NCBI GenBank assembly: GCA_963924555.1
Contig: OZ004595.1
Coordinates: forward strand, 1,984,001 to 2,048,000
Length of the DNA stretch: 64,000 bases
Direction: 5' to 3'
Source of the DNA: Crambe crambe
Lineage: Eukaryota > Porifera > Demospongiae > Poecilosclerida > Crambeidae
Shown here: piece by piece, positions 24,730 to 35,947 of the stretch
Layout: each line of letters opens with the position of its first letter
Numbering within the stretch: the stretch's first letter is position 1
The notes under the pieces: generated by a model
Seen by the model: only the letters and a program-made list of their open reading frames with translations
What the model was told of the DNA's origin: nothing
Databases searched by the model: none
Translations under genes and position numbers: made by a program

Positions 24730-25236
24730 GTTTTTATAATAATAATACTACAATATTCATGGTTCTTTCTGGTTTGAAATAACTATAATTATAGTTGAAG
24801 TAACCTAGGAGATATGGTATTTTACTGGAGTCAAAGTTTTCTTGACCATTTAGATAGAATAGCTAGCTACTATGTAGATGCTGAAATAACCCAAATCCTG
24901 GAAGTCTGACCACCCAATGATTATAGCAACACCAGTAGATAAGTTAAAAGACTCACTTCAGAGTTAAATCAACCATGAAATCGATCATTAAAATAATGTT
25001 TCATTGGTTAGTTATAACTATATGCGAATGGGTTAAACTTACCTTGTCCATGCAGTCAAAGCATTTTGTTAGTTATATCAAGTTATTTACATCAGTCATT
25101 AATACTTTTTTTAATGGAATTATGTTATTGGTCAGTTATACTAAAAATAAGTCAATGGGTTAAAATAACCTTGGAGTCTAGTCAAAACGATTATTTTCCA
25201 GTTAGTTGTTACCATCATTTAAAATAGGTCATCTTG

Positions 25237-25311
25237 ACCAGTCCATGTAGCTCATTCTGTAGCTCAGAATGAGCTACAGAATGAGTAGACCAGTCCATGT
25301 AGCTCATTCTG
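25237..25311. repeat. Hairpin flanked by a direct repeat
   Basis: CTCATTCTGTAGCTC is followed directly by its near-perfect complement (25250-25286), and the 24-bp block GACCAGTCCATGTAGCTCAT(TCTG) occurs at 25237 and again at 25288. It lies at the likely right edge of the two-gene transposon and may be an insertion or excision scar. Confidence 0.6.
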
Positions 25312-25315
25312 GGTT

Positions 25316-25973
25316 TTAATTGGACAGATCTCTGAGCAAGATTTTGGACTAACAGGGGCTTGAATTGGGCTATTAGAATATTAGGTAGATCTCATATAAA
25401 CTCCCATGATTGGTTGATCAGCCGATGGCACTGATGGAGTAGCTAGTTCTTCTAGCGGCTTACTTTGCAGTTCAGAACAAGAGCTATATATGTAGCTTTA
25501 TTTGCTTTTGTCTTTTTTCCATGGATCTAAATAGCTGTAACACGAGCCAAAATAGGCCACATGGTAAGATTGAATATGGTCTACTGGCAACACCAGCCAC
25601 CATCCAAGGAAATCCTGGATCAGCCCTGCTAAAGTCCCCAGATGGCCTCTACCCAAGATGTACATAATCTGGAAACAAGACTAGTGCAAGGGCATAACAC
25701 CTTAGCCCACCGATGCACCAAGTACTTGATACTCTCTTGTAGCTACAAAGTTTGGCTACTTACTCATAGTGGGAAAAAAGAAAGAAAAATGACAGGAGGC
25801 AGCACTCTCCACTACAGCCACATGGTCATGCCTGACGTAGTGCGCGTGCTATGTGAACGCAATGCATTATCTATGGTTCTACACAGGTGCTGATAAATCC
25901 TTGCTGCGTATTTAGATAAAAGCTGATAACTCCCTTCTATAGATTGCGTGATAATACGCGAACCGGGTGCACC
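25316..25973. other. Unique spacer before the palindrome, no gene seen
   Basis: No exon recognised. The open frame at 25642-25893 lacks any family resemblance or splice context. Confidence 0.45.
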
Positions 25974-26191
25974 TTCTTCCCCTCCCCCCTTCCGTGCGCG
26001 CGCAAGAGCCTGGGACGTGGCTAACCACCTACTCGATCAAGTCGGTGGGCGGTGCTATGCCAGACTAAGATGAAAACGGCGATTTTTGAAGTCGCTGTAA
26101 AATGATACTGCTTTGTTCTCTGCTCTGAGTCCTAGCACAGTCTTCAAGTTAGGAGTTACTGACTGCAGGAGGTAAGTATTCTGGAGTTATG

Positions 26192-26312
26192 AAAGAAAAT
26201 ATTAAGTACATGGAGCTTCCGTGCCATCCCTACTTAGAGAGTACTATCGTGCTCTCTGATACAATTTCAATGAGTCATGACCTGAGAGTCAGCTCGCTCG
26301 CTGCAATTATTT
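26192..26312. repeat. Dispersed repeat with CAGCGAGCGAGCTGACTCTC core
   Basis: The block running from GCCATCCCTACTTAGAGAGT to the inverted CAGCGAGCGAGC core contains a small hairpin (AGAGAGTACTATCGTGCTCTCT). The same unit occurs at 49869-49960, 53262-53312 (partial), 55525-55580 (partial) and 63447-63530, in both orientations: a family of small mobile repeats. Confidence 0.75.
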
Positions 26313-26556
26313 ATCTGTTGGGTGTGTTTTGTAAATCTGCGTTAATTGTGCTGTGCGTTTTATGAGGAAATAAACAAACAAACAACAAAAATATGGAGCA
26401 CAAAAGCCAATAAAATTTTTTTGTCATATTGGAGGTTTTTAACCAGCATAATTATGTTTCTTCATCATCCACAAATTCTTCGACAGCTGCACAGCAAGAG
26501 GAAAGCTTAGGAGCACAGAATTGTAGTACTGTGATTCAATGGCCATTGTACTAAAC

Positions 26557-27394
26557 CATAGATATTAGACACGGAACAGGATTGGAAACTTAATAGCTAC
26601 TACCATGCGCGTGCTATCCGTGTTTGCCGGGAAATATTGGCGCGAGATACGAATGCATAGTTACCACATACATAGTTAAGAATGAGTTCTGCAAAAGATA
26701 TCAGAGCAGATATTAGTCTAGTAGCTTAATATTAGCTAAGCTGGAGTGTTTTCATGTTGTGTTTTATAAAAATAATAAAATTTAATATGAGACTAGATCT
26801 AGCTAGATAGTACAAATCTATGAGAGATTCAGTATCTCAAGTTTTGAAAGATGAAGAGTTTAGTCTTCCTCTCCAGCCATCTATAGATGCCTGTTCTTGT
26901 GCAGAGAGCTTCATGGAGTGGATAATAAAACATGATAATGCAAATAAATAATAGAAATGTAATAATAATAATTTAACCCGTAGTTTAATATATCATCCAA
27001 TAGACAAACTATTATACTACTAAAAGATACCAAACACTTGACTTCTAAATTTATGTGAGTCCTGTTCTAATCCCACAAATTGGTAAGCCTATAAAATCTT
27101 TAGCAACATATCCTACACCAAAAACAGTTATTATACTCTTTATTTCAGTCTATTCCAGTAAGAAACTTTACCCTCCAGACATCTATAGGAGAAAATTGCT
27201 ACAAAAGCACTTGCACTCGTAGTTCTAGTCCCACAAAGTCTGTACCTCTCTTCCTCAGAAAATGTATTGCGACGATAGGGCTAAATTTTCTATGGTTACA
27301 ACGCGGATAGCATGCGCGAAATGTATTAGCTTAATGGGCGTGACGTCACATGACGTAGGAAGTTTCCAATCCTGTTTCGTGTCTAATATCTATG
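26557..27394. mobile_element. DNA transposon with CATAGATAT ends and 7-bp target duplication (left arm)
   Basis: The ends are inverted repeats of about 37 bp: CATAGATATTAGACACGGAA ... at 26557 and its complement ending at 27394. Directly flanking are two copies of ACTAAAC (26550-26556 and 27395-27401). The 838-bp interior has no coding frame. Shares the GG-ATTGGAAAC end motif with elements at 57032 and 58989. Confidence 0.85.
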
Positions 27395-27649
27395 ACTAAA
27401 CTGAGCAGCTGCAACTTTACTAATTTTTTAAAAGTGAAAATTTATAAGGCAAAAAAGAGGACCCTGCAGGGAAACCTAACCTTCCTTACCAATGGTGTAA
27501 GAAGATGGTTTAGGGCTGAGGCATGCTACCCAATGAAATTTGGATTTTAAACTGCACTCTGAGGGTGTGGTCTCTCCTGAGATGGCCGGGGGGAGGGTCT
27601 GCTTCTTACATCATCTGGGGGGTGGGGGGCAGGGGAAGCTTCCCCCCCC

Positions 27650-27691
27650 CCTCCCAAACAGCTCAACTTCTCCTCCTCCCTCCCCCCTCCC

Positions 27692-27746
<55 letters not shown>

Positions 27747-28002
27747 GGTATAAATATTTTATAAGCTACTCCCTTTGGTGACCACAGTAGTCACCCACCA
27801 AAAGGAGCAATTAAGGACCAATTTGAGATACTTCAGAGTAGTAAGCATTTTGGCTTCATGCTTCATGTGAGAGGTGACACATCCTCCTCCCGCACTCTCC
27901 CCCTTGCTGTGGCCTACGGCCATGCAATCGGTGAGTTTCCCCCTAGATGAAACTCTGACAGTGCTTACAGTGATGGAGGAGGAGGAGGAGGAGGAGGAGG
28001 AG

Positions 28003-28085
<83 letters not shown>
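27650..28085. repeat. Poly-C run and (GGA)n-(GA)n microsatellite
   Basis: A C run of roughly 50-60 bp (about 27690-27744) is followed, after a stretch sharing the TAGATGAAACTCTGACAG end of the 18245 MITE family (near 27945-27962), by GGA triplets (27975-28006) and a GA run to 28085. Both runs are shorter in the right arm. Confidence 0.9.
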
Positions 28086-28090
<5 letters not shown>

Positions 28091-28754
28091 TTGCATGATG
28101 GATGCAAAATTGTTTCACCAGTACTGGTGAAAATAATTCTATCTAGCTATGCCAAGATCAATTCTAACTTGTGTGTCATCCTTCACTACCTTATTTTTGA
28201 TGACTTTGAACAGTGGGTATAGAGGTGAGGCTACAACACCAACTGTATCATCACAATCATCACACTTGACTCTTCTTCAAGTCCTTTGTTTTGATGGAGA
28301 AGACATTATGAAATTGATCTTTGAATCCCAAAATGAGCCCAAATAAAAAATCGATGGAATTACCCCACTCTACCTTAGTAGCTTATCAGTGACTTGCTAT
28401 TTCACTTTGCAAGCACAAGGCATACCTGATCTAGTTAAATACTTCATTCTATCTGTTTGTAAGGACACTTTTCCAAAATATTTTCGACAATGACATGAAT
28501 GATTCCCTTTGATACAATCAGCCTTAATGAGGTAACAATATCATGTAGCAATTACTTGCTAGGCCTGCAAGTGGTCAGGTATCCAAGTGTCTACTTATAT
28601 CACTGTGGTTCCAAATTAGTGTCCTGTGGTTGTCATAAGTTTATAGCTACTGTTCGGAGTCAGTTAAATCATTCCAGTGACTATTATACTCAGTTTACAA
28701 TAGACACCTCTGCTCCGCCATAAACAAATTTAAGAATGGAATTATAAAGTTACA

Positions 28755-28962
28755 AGGTATGAAAACAAAGCACGCATAAATACATGTTATATGCAAAATA
28801 TACTACCTACTCACTACATGTTTTAAGTTACAAGGTATGAAAACAAAGCACGCATAATATATACTACCTACTCACTACATTTAAGTTACAAGGTATGAAA
28901 ACAAAGCACGCATAAATACATATTATATGCAAAATATACTACCTACTCACTACATGTTTTAC
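28755..28962. repeat. Tandem repeat, about three units of 55-110 bp
   Basis: Each unit has AAGTTACAAGGTATGAAAAC, AAAGCACGCATAA and ATACTACCTACTCACTACAT. The counterpart in the right arm is 47285-47520. Confidence 0.85.
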
Positions 28963-29018
28963 CAATGATATTATTGTCACTAGTTACTCACAAAATGTGG
29001 CTTTTCATTTTTTTTTCT

Positions 29019-30488
29019 TCATTGAGCTGCAAAAGTAAAAGAACATGTATGATATATAGTGGCATGAATAGCTACTACTAAGAGGTCATGAATATCAATC
29101 ATAAATAGTAAGTTGTCTCTCTCTCACACACTCTCCATTATATGGGGCAACCCACCTGCTGAAAGTCAAAGGTAGCTATAGTGTTGAAAAAAGTTCTGGA
29201 GCATGTTAAAACTTAACATGTAGCTACTGAGAAAAGGCACAACAACAAAAGGGAAGCCCTTTAGCTATACAACTGTAGGCATCCGGCAAGTTTTTATGAC
29301 TATAACAGCAAAACATCATGATGCCATACCTGAGTTAGTCTTAAGGCTCTTTACAACTGCTTTCAATAATTCGCCATTTTTATCTCCACCTAGTTCCCAT
29401 ACCATTGCACCAGCATTATCACGACTTTTAATATACTCGCACTTAGCACGAATCGATTCAATGTTATCAAAAGTTATCAACACTTTTTTGGACTCTTGGT
29501 AGATGTAGACTGCTGCTGCATTAGGATCATATTGGGCCGTTGAAACGTCCTGAATATCCTTGTAATCAATGCGCATTGAGTTTGATGACTGCTTATCGAA
29601 AAGTTCATTAAGTCCATTACTCTCTACATTACCACTTCCAACATCACCGAACTGCTGACCATAAAAGGCAAGACCTATGTAAAGCTTTTTCTCAGAAACA
29701 CCAAATTCCAGTAGAGCCTTAGTAGATGTTTTAATATCAGGTAAGGGGGTGTTGAAGCCTGTATGCTTACTCCATACTGCACCACTGTACTCATATGAAA
29801 GGAGACTGTAATAATCCACTAGATCATTTAAAGATGTGTAATCAAGAGAGCTCACCCTTTCTGGTATTCGAAAAATTGTCACACCTATCACTTTGTCGAT
29901 TGCATTGCGCATAGCTCGCACAAGGTCAACATAGTGTGCTGCATCTGTTTTATTTAATAATTTTTTATATTCCCAGTCGATATCCACACCATCAAATTTA
30001 TATTCCTCCATCAAATCTTTTAATGATGAAGCGAAACTCTTTCGTCCCTCTGGAGTTTTAGATGCAAATTTGAAATTGTAAGAATGTTCATATCCACCAA
30101 CAGAGATAAGAATCTTGACACCTTTACTTTGTAACTTTTTAAGCTCTTCTAAATTGTCTTCTAGTCTTCTTTTATTTTGTTCATCAAGACTAACTGTGCC
30201 ATCTTTATTTGGATATGCAAATGCGAAAATAACATAATCAACATCGTTAGTATACAAAGCTTGCAAGTTGCCAGTATTGAAATAAGCAATAATCTTTTTC
30301 TCACAACCTAAAATAAAGAATATCAACATCTTTACATAAGGACAAACATTTTTAGGTACCTGTTTCCGCTTCATCAAGATTACGTTTAAGAAGCTGAACA
30401 TTTTTCTCTAACTCAGCCAGTGTGTTTTGCACATGCTGGTCAAGTGCAACAACGCTGCAAGCAGAAGCAACAGCGCAGCAAACTTCAT
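29019..30488 (-). CDS. GH18 chitinase-like protein (left arm copy)
   Basis: Glycoside hydrolase family 18 enzymes cleave chitin beta-1,4 bonds. Exon two (30307-29330) encodes the TIM barrel: KKIIAYFNTGNLQALYTNDV, VDYVIFAFAYPNKDGTVSLD, ILISVGGYEHSYNF, the catalytic FDGVDIDWEY with all of DxxDxDxE intact, YSLLSYEYSGAVW, LYIGLAFYGQQFG and NAGAMVWELGGD. Exon one (30488-30360) opens MKFAALLLLLAALLHLTS, a good signal peptide, but that frame stops at 30411-30413 (TAG), while the in-phase lead to the barrel (ALDQHVQNTLAELEKNVQLL, a short heptad helix) is in another frame, so the exon seems frameshifted. The intron is only 52 bp. A final exon at 29026 adds two residues and a TGA, so this arm's C-terminus (SLKTNSAQ) differs from that of the right arm. 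Confidence 0.8.
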
Positions 30489-30835
30489 TTTTTAGGTTAA
30501 TGTGTAGCTGGAAAATAAGTGGATTCTACAGTTGGTTCCAGCCATGCCATGTAGGAAGTTGTAATGTGAACCTGTAATACTTACTACGAAGCACTTAGAT
30601 AACTACCAGACCCACAAACAACTAAGATATAAGCCAATGCACTTTGTAGGCTTGCCTATCATCTTCAGAAATGTCTAGTTTCACGGGCCAGACTCGATTC
30701 TTTCCTTTTTCTTGGAAAGAAAGAGTCATGCATTGGACGTTTCGTTTGTGCCGACTCAGCATCATAGGGGTAGCGTGGGCATTGCGTTTTGACTATGACG
30801 TACCATGACGAAACATTAAACAGCCAATAAAACTA

Positions 30836-30981
30836 CAGTGGATTTACGGTCCGTAAGAATATTCCGTATGCCGTACATGGGAAGCGTATGCTTTGTGCGT
30901 GAATACATTTTTATTGAAAAAAAAGGCATAAGTTTCTCGTATACAGCATACAGAATATTCGAACGGAGCGTAAATCCACTG
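30836..30981. mobile_element. MITE, CAGTGGATTTACG ends, TA duplication (left arm)
   Basis: 146 bp, almost entirely an inverted repeat, bounded by CAGTGGATTTACGG and CGTAAATCCACTG and flanked by TA (30834-30835, 30982-30983). Typical of Tc1/mariner MITEs. The right-arm copy is at 45319-45455. Confidence 0.85.
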
Positions 30982-30989
30982 TACTGTGA

Positions 30990-32580
30990 CGTATGCTCCG
31001 GTTTGTGCAAAAGCCAGTCATCAGGCTTTTGCACAGGAAAAAAAAAATTTATTATACAGAAAAATATATATTATACAGAAAAAAAAAAGTCATCAGGCGC
31101 GTCATCTGTAAACCGACTACTACGCATGCGTACTGTTTGTTAACTTTTAAAATTGCGCCGAATTTGGAGGGAAATAAGCCTTGCTGGTGATTGTTTCAGT
31201 CTTTGGTGTACAATTAACCTTTTCCAGTGAGCATTTTGCAAGATTCCCGCAAACCGGAGTAGTGACGTTTAAAAATTCCCACTGCCTTCTCCTGCCCCAC
31301 TGGAGGTTATCCATCCATCAGACATAATGAGATTCGGGACTTCACTGCACATCTCCTTTCAGAAGTTGGTAATAGAGCCACATCTCCAGCCATTATAAGG
31401 TGAAGCCCTCCACAATCAATCATCAAATCGTCAGAGTTGAGTACGCTTAGACATTGCTGCCGATGGCTTCTGGGGAAGTAGGCACGAGAGAGCTTTCTTT
31501 GATGTATGGGCTCCCTCAAACCGAAACTCCAAATTGCTACAGATCTCATGAAAATGCAAAGAAAAGATCTTATGATCAACGAATCAGAGAAGTTGAACAT
31601 GGCTCTTTCACTCCCCTCATTTTGTCTTGCACTGGTGGCATGGGACGTGCTGCCGTAAACACATACAAGAGACTGGCCGCTCTTATCTCAACAAAAAGAG
31701 ATGATACATACAGTAATACCATGGGGTGGATCCAATGTCGTCTCTCATTCTCTCTGCTACGTGCAGCTATCATGTGCAAATGTAAATTGTTACTATATTT
31801 AACCATAATTTACTGCAGTATCCGGACATATGTGGACGAGCCTACCACGTGCTAAGCTATATTTTACATACCCCTTTGGCTTCCAAAACCGTGTAGTTCT
31901 GCACATGCAGTTATCCGGGAGAAAAACGGGAAATATCCAGCTCATGAATATTCATTGTCAGCATGTCGGCACTATCAGTAAAAAAAAATCTCAGAAAACA
32001 ATAGAACGATCTGATAAGCCCTTTGATTCAAGTGCTTTCGCTTTGAAGAAGCTTTGATGTTAGCTTTGAGGACTTTTTTTTTTTGAAAGTACTAGCTAGA
32101 CATGCATGCCTATGCTTGCCTATGTAGCCAATAGTGGCCTGGTGGCTTTAGCTGGAGAAGAAGCGGCTGAAACGGGTGACTTTTACAGCTCGAGCTGCTG
32201 GTTAGGTTGCCATGGGGATGATGGATGACGTAGAATTCGCTTTTCCGTGTCGATTCGTTCATGAAGACAAAGAGAGACAGCTGCCGAAGTCAAAGGGTTA
32301 GTCCGGTTTTCGGGAATCTTGCAAAAATGCTGAGTGTGCATTCTCGCGCATGCTCGTCGTTGAGCCTCGAAAAATCTCACTGGAGAAGATTAATTGTACA
32401 CCAAAGGTTAGAAGTATACTAGAACAGTCACCAGCTAGCTCTTCATGGCTTATTTGAAGTTACTTCTCTCCAAATTCGAGCGCAATTTCAAAAGTTCAAA
32501 CAGTACGCATGCGTAGTAGTCGATTTTACGGATGACGCCTGACGACTGGCTTTTGCAAGATTCCCGCAAACCGGAGTATA
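30990..32580. mobile_element. Foldback element with long, gapped inverted ends (left arm)
   Basis: The stretch from about 30993 (ATGCTCCGGTTTG.., GGCTTTTGCAC, ACTACTACGCATGCGTACTG, ATTGCGCCGAATTTGGAG, CTGGTGATTG, TTTGGTGTACAATTAA) recurs inverted from 32580 back to about 32380. The ends are therefore about 200-250 bp. The interior holds a retroelement fragment (31320-31790). The paired element in the right arm (about 39215-45305) is split by the gypsy insertion. Confidence 0.7.
31320..31790 (+). pseudogene. Fragment of a retroelement-type protein C-terminus
   Basis: Frames reading EIRDFTAHLLSEVGN, then ADGFWGSRHERAFFDVWAPS, then KKRSYDQRIREVEHGSFTPL, ILSCTGGMGRAAVNTYKRLA and MGWIQCRLSFSLLRAAIMC match a C-terminal segment common in cnidarian and sponge multicopy retroelement-like proteins (a likely restriction-nuclease-like fold with the FFDVRV strand). 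Stops and frameshifts interrupt it, and nothing upstream (no reverse transcriptase) is present. Confidence 0.65.
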
Positions 32581-32811
32581 CGGAGCATCGGAAATTGCAT
32601 GCCCTCTCGCCGCTTCGCGGCTTGATGTGAACCCGCCGGCAGGTATCAAAAGCATAATAAAGGCATGAAGTGTGGATTTTAAATCCACCAATTATTTGCC
32701 ACACAGGTCAAGGTGCAGAACTAGAATGTAGCTAAGTTTATTCCTTCATGGCTGCATGCCATTTGTTATTGTAGCTAATAAGGTACGATAGCAAATAAAA
32801 ATCTATAGTTA

Positions 32812-33094
32812 GGCCAGTGTTAATGACAATGACATTCATGTTTCTGATCAGGATTTTTTCTCAGAACCATGCAGGCGGGTGGTAGTTATTATCCATTATA
32901 CCAGTCATTATTATTCACATCAAAAATGTCCTTTTTAGCCATAAATCATCACAAGTACAAGCACTTTAAGTCTGCAGCAGCTCAGCTGAATAGCTGTATA
33001 GCTAATTGATGTAATAATGACATCTTGGAGTGCATGATGCCAATTTTCCAATGCAGGTGGTTGGCCAGAAACATGAATATTATTAACACTGGCC
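32812..33094. mobile_element. MITE with GGCCAGTGTTAAT ends (left arm)
   Basis: Inverted ends GGCCAGTGTTAATGA... / ...TATTAACACTGGCC with a second paired block (CATGTTTCTG / CAGAAACATG). Flanked by TTA on both sides. The right-arm copy is 38743-38971. Confidence 0.75.
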
Positions 33095-33357
33095 TTATGG
33101 AAAGATTATTCGTACATTTAAAAGCATGCCTTCATGCCTTTCTTTAATCCTTACCTTTTTCAGCCATATCAATAGTGTTGAGACTTTTCTGTATAGAAGA
33201 CTTTTGCCTATTAGAAACTGGCTATATTTACACAGGTTTGTATTGATAATCAGCAGCACTGAAATTTTTCTGCAGATTAATCCCTTTATGTACTGAATGG
33301 ATAAGGTCAGGCAGTATGAATGCAATGTTCTTAGCACCCCGCAGATTCTTCAAGAGC

Positions 33358-33595
33358 ATGATGTCACGATCCACCCATAGAATACGAACTTGATGAATAA
33401 AAAAATGTCATGAATTCATGATCCACCCCACAGAATACGAATGGATACGAATAAATAAAAGATCACCCCATAGAATGCAAATGATAGTCATGATCTACCC
33501 CATGCACAGAATATAAATGAATGTCATGATCCACCTGGACAAAGTCACGATCTACCCATGGGTTCGAATATGAAGAATGTCATGATGGTATTCAT
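33358..33595. repeat. 30-35-bp minisatellite (left arm)
   Basis: About seven imperfect units built on CATGATCCACCCCACAGAAT plus A-rich spacers, with variants CGATCTACCC and GATCACCCC. Part of it is inverted in the right arm (see findings). Confidence 0.8.
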
Positions 33596-33739
33596 CTAGA
33601 TGGTCACAGTGACATGGCACATCCCATAAAATGTTATGAAGACAAGATATACTTCAGAGTGTAGAATAAGAAGTTGATGCAGTCATACATATAGCTAGTT
33701 AGCTTGAAATTTACAAATTCAGTCCAGCATCAATACCAA

Positions 33740-34680
33740 GCATGTTTCGTCCTTCCATAAAACTGCATAAAAACAAAACCATTCTATACACTGTTTTAAT
33801 AACCATACCTTAGGTTGATATCTCTCTGTGTTTAGTCTGATCTCTTCTTTTAAGTAGTTATCATAGTCCTCATCCATTTGCTTGTAGCAAGACATATTAT
33901 AATTATGTACTCCTGGACCCATGCATGATCCACGTAGTAGCTATTACCTCTGTTGTTCCAATTTTAGCACATCAATTTCCAAGTCCTTCTGAACTAATCT
34001 CTTTTTCTCTGAAACCTAGATCACAGCATGTTAGCTAATAATGATCACAAGTACAGAACCAGGCAGAGTAATGTTGAGATAATCACTGTGCGATGTACCT
34101 TAATCCTGTTTTCTTTTTCCCCTCCCTCATCTGGCTCTCCCTAGCAGTTATTCAATTGGCTAGCTCAATATCAACATAGTAACTCCTTGCGTCTTTGTAT
34201 AGACTCAGCCTGCATAGAGCCATGAAATCAAGGTATCAGTATCTCCTATACTCTAAAAAGTATCCTATACCTGTTGTTCCTGATCACTTCCATTCTTGCT
34301 TCTATCTGCTTGTGTTGGTTTGAGGAATGTGGGCACTAAGAGATACAGATCAGGAAAACACTTATGTGTACATATATACCCATTTTGAATACATGATGAC
34401 AGAAACAGATAGAAGCAAGAATGGAGGCAATCAAAGAACAATAGGTATAGGATACTTTTTCAGAGGGGGAGGAGAGGGGAGAGGAGGAGTATCATACAAG
34501 GATCTTGTGAATTGTATTCATGGCTATGTATATTAGCTATATGCAGGCTGAGTTTATACAAAGACGTGAGGAGTTACTACATGATATTGAACTGCATGTG
34601 GCCAATTAAATGACTTCTATAGGGAGAGTCAGATGAGGGAGAGGGAAAAGAAAAACAGGATTAAAGAACTGGCAGAATAA
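33740..34680. pseudogene. Coiled-coil exon remnants, partly in inverted duplicate (left arm)
   Basis: Minus-strand pieces encode MSCYKQMDEDYDNYLKEEIR (ending at a splice site near 33809) and SEKKRLVQKDLEIDVLKLEQ (about 33945-34020). At 34100-34330 (minus) and 34390-34680 (plus) are head-to-head copies of exons reading I-E-A-R-M-E, AEFIQRREELLHDIELHVAN and MREREKKNRIKELAE. The charged, heptad-like composition and flanking AG/GT signals suggest exons of a coiled-coil protein. I do not recognise the protein, and some copies carry stops. Confidence 0.5.
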
Positions 34681-34751
34681 CTTCATTAATCAAAATATCC
34701 ATTATACATAGTGAAACCTCTGATATAAAAGGACACTCCTAAAGAGAACAA

Positions 34752-34808
<57 letters not shown>
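34752..34808. repeat. (CT)n microsatellite
   Basis: About 55 bp of CT. Counterparts of different length at 37041-37096 and 54617-54712 mark the three copies of this segment. Confidence 0.95.
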
Positions 34809-34811
<3 letters not shown>

Positions 34812-35890
34812 AAAACAACATATATAACAGGGCTGTAGCCAGGATTTTAGAAAAGGGGTGGCTGAAGGGTATCTGTGCACATGTGTGCAGAAAATTTTCA
34901 CGGCCATGCCAAACCACACTCACTGATGTTTTGCAAGCAGATATGAGGCAGGCAGGGAAATTATGAGGATGGTAGCTACCACTTCTTCACTATAAATAAA
35001 AGGACTTGTACATTAGAAAATTGTCAGATCATATGGCCCCTATGTCAGACGATGCCATGTCATACATTGTTCTGGCCAGCCAGGCTAAAGGAGAGCAGCG
35101 GTATACACAAACACACATCTTCAATTCTGTGGAATGTACCCTAAGTGCTCACCACAAAAACCTCAGGAGAGTGTGTAGCTATAATGCCTGTAGTTGATGG
35201 GTTTAGTCTGGCCCTTGATGTGTCTGGTCTCTCGAGGAACTAACTCAAATGACCCATTCAGTGATCAGTGCTTGTGGCAACTGAACATGAATGGTGTTAA
35301 GGACTTGCATACGGTTAGGGTCTGCAACGTGAAAAATCAACATTTAAGTTTTGGACAAACTACTACTGTAGCACGAAGAGTTCATTGATACTTAAACAAT
35401 CGCACCTTGAATGTTGAGATTTGTGTCCTGTCACACAGGATAAGGCGGAGAATGTCAATTCTGCTGAGTCAGCATTACATAGGTCATAGGTCAAATTCAA
35501 AATTCAAATTTTTGGCAAGTTTTGTGCCTGCTCTTTCCAGGAGGACCTGCTTTTAGCTCTTTGATTGCTAGAATTGCCGTGAAGTCCCTTTTTGCCGGTT
35601 GAGGTACGACAGGATCAGTTACTACAGGTAAGCCAGCGTAGTGACAAGATCGCTCAATGTTGGATTTGGAGGGGCTTGACATGAGTAACACATCATGTAA
35701 ATAGGGTAGAGCTTTGGCGTTCCTTGCCATCTGGCTGGCATGCCAGCAGTTGATTGTGTGTGTGTGTGTGTGTTTACTGTCCTGGCCTGAATTTCAATTG
35801 CAGTGAACGATCCTGGTGCTAGAATGAGTCAGCCCACCTACAGTGAGCTCATCCAGCTACTTAGTGAAGCTGAGACGACATGCAGTCAAC

Positions 35891-35947
35891 AGCTGAGCTA
35901 CTTACAGCCAGATTTCATGACCTTTACCCTCACATAAGCATCAGCAT
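35891..35947. other. Spacer at the centre of the palindrome
   Basis: 57 bp between the arm ends ..ATGCAGTCAAC (35890) and GTTGACTGCAT.. (35948). Sequence inside is not itself symmetrical except for a few bases next to each arm. Confidence 0.85.

Larger units (their letters stand above)
18618..25230. mobile_element. Probable two-gene DNA transposon (limits approximate)
   Basis: The divergent gene pair at 19185-22135 (minus) and 22250-24729 (plus) is flanked on both sides by AT-rich DNA full of short related words such as GGTTAAAATAA, AAAATAAGTC, GTTATAACT and AAAATAACC (18700-19170 and 24770-25210), like the subterminal repeats of CACTA/EnSpm transposons. A CACTACAAAAAATATGG sequence near 18621 resembles a CACTA left terminus, but no matching right terminus was found, so both limits are uncertain. 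Assignment to a superfamily is an inference. Confidence 0.45.
25974..35890. repeat. Left arm of a 24-kb palindrome
   Basis: This 9.9-kb segment is present as its reverse complement at 35948-50224. Collinear, inverted landmarks include: the GCGCGCGC/CAAGTCGGTGGGCGG patch (26000 and 50140-50205), the P-like transposon (26557-27394 and 48787-49624), the poly-C/poly-G run, the GA run, the 70-110-bp tandem repeat, the chitinase-like gene, two MITEs, the retroelement fragment and a GT/CA run next to the centre. The arms differ by scattered substitutions, indels and repeat lengths, so they are not an exact mirror copy. Confidence 0.93.

Noticed and set aside
27523-27764. Proline-rich frames near a possible gene start
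   Set aside because: Produced by the C run, and not conserved in frame in the right arm.
31454-31855. 133-codon plus-strand frame as an intact gene
   Set aside because: Its middle matches a retroelement-type C-terminus, but upstream blocks are in other frames, so it is listed as a fragment.
35497-35730. 77-codon minus-strand frame (MARNAKALPYLHDVLLMSSP...), mirrored in the right arm
   Set aside because: Some protein-like character, but in the right arm a stop interrupts it, no splice context was found and I recognise no family. Not supported as a gene.
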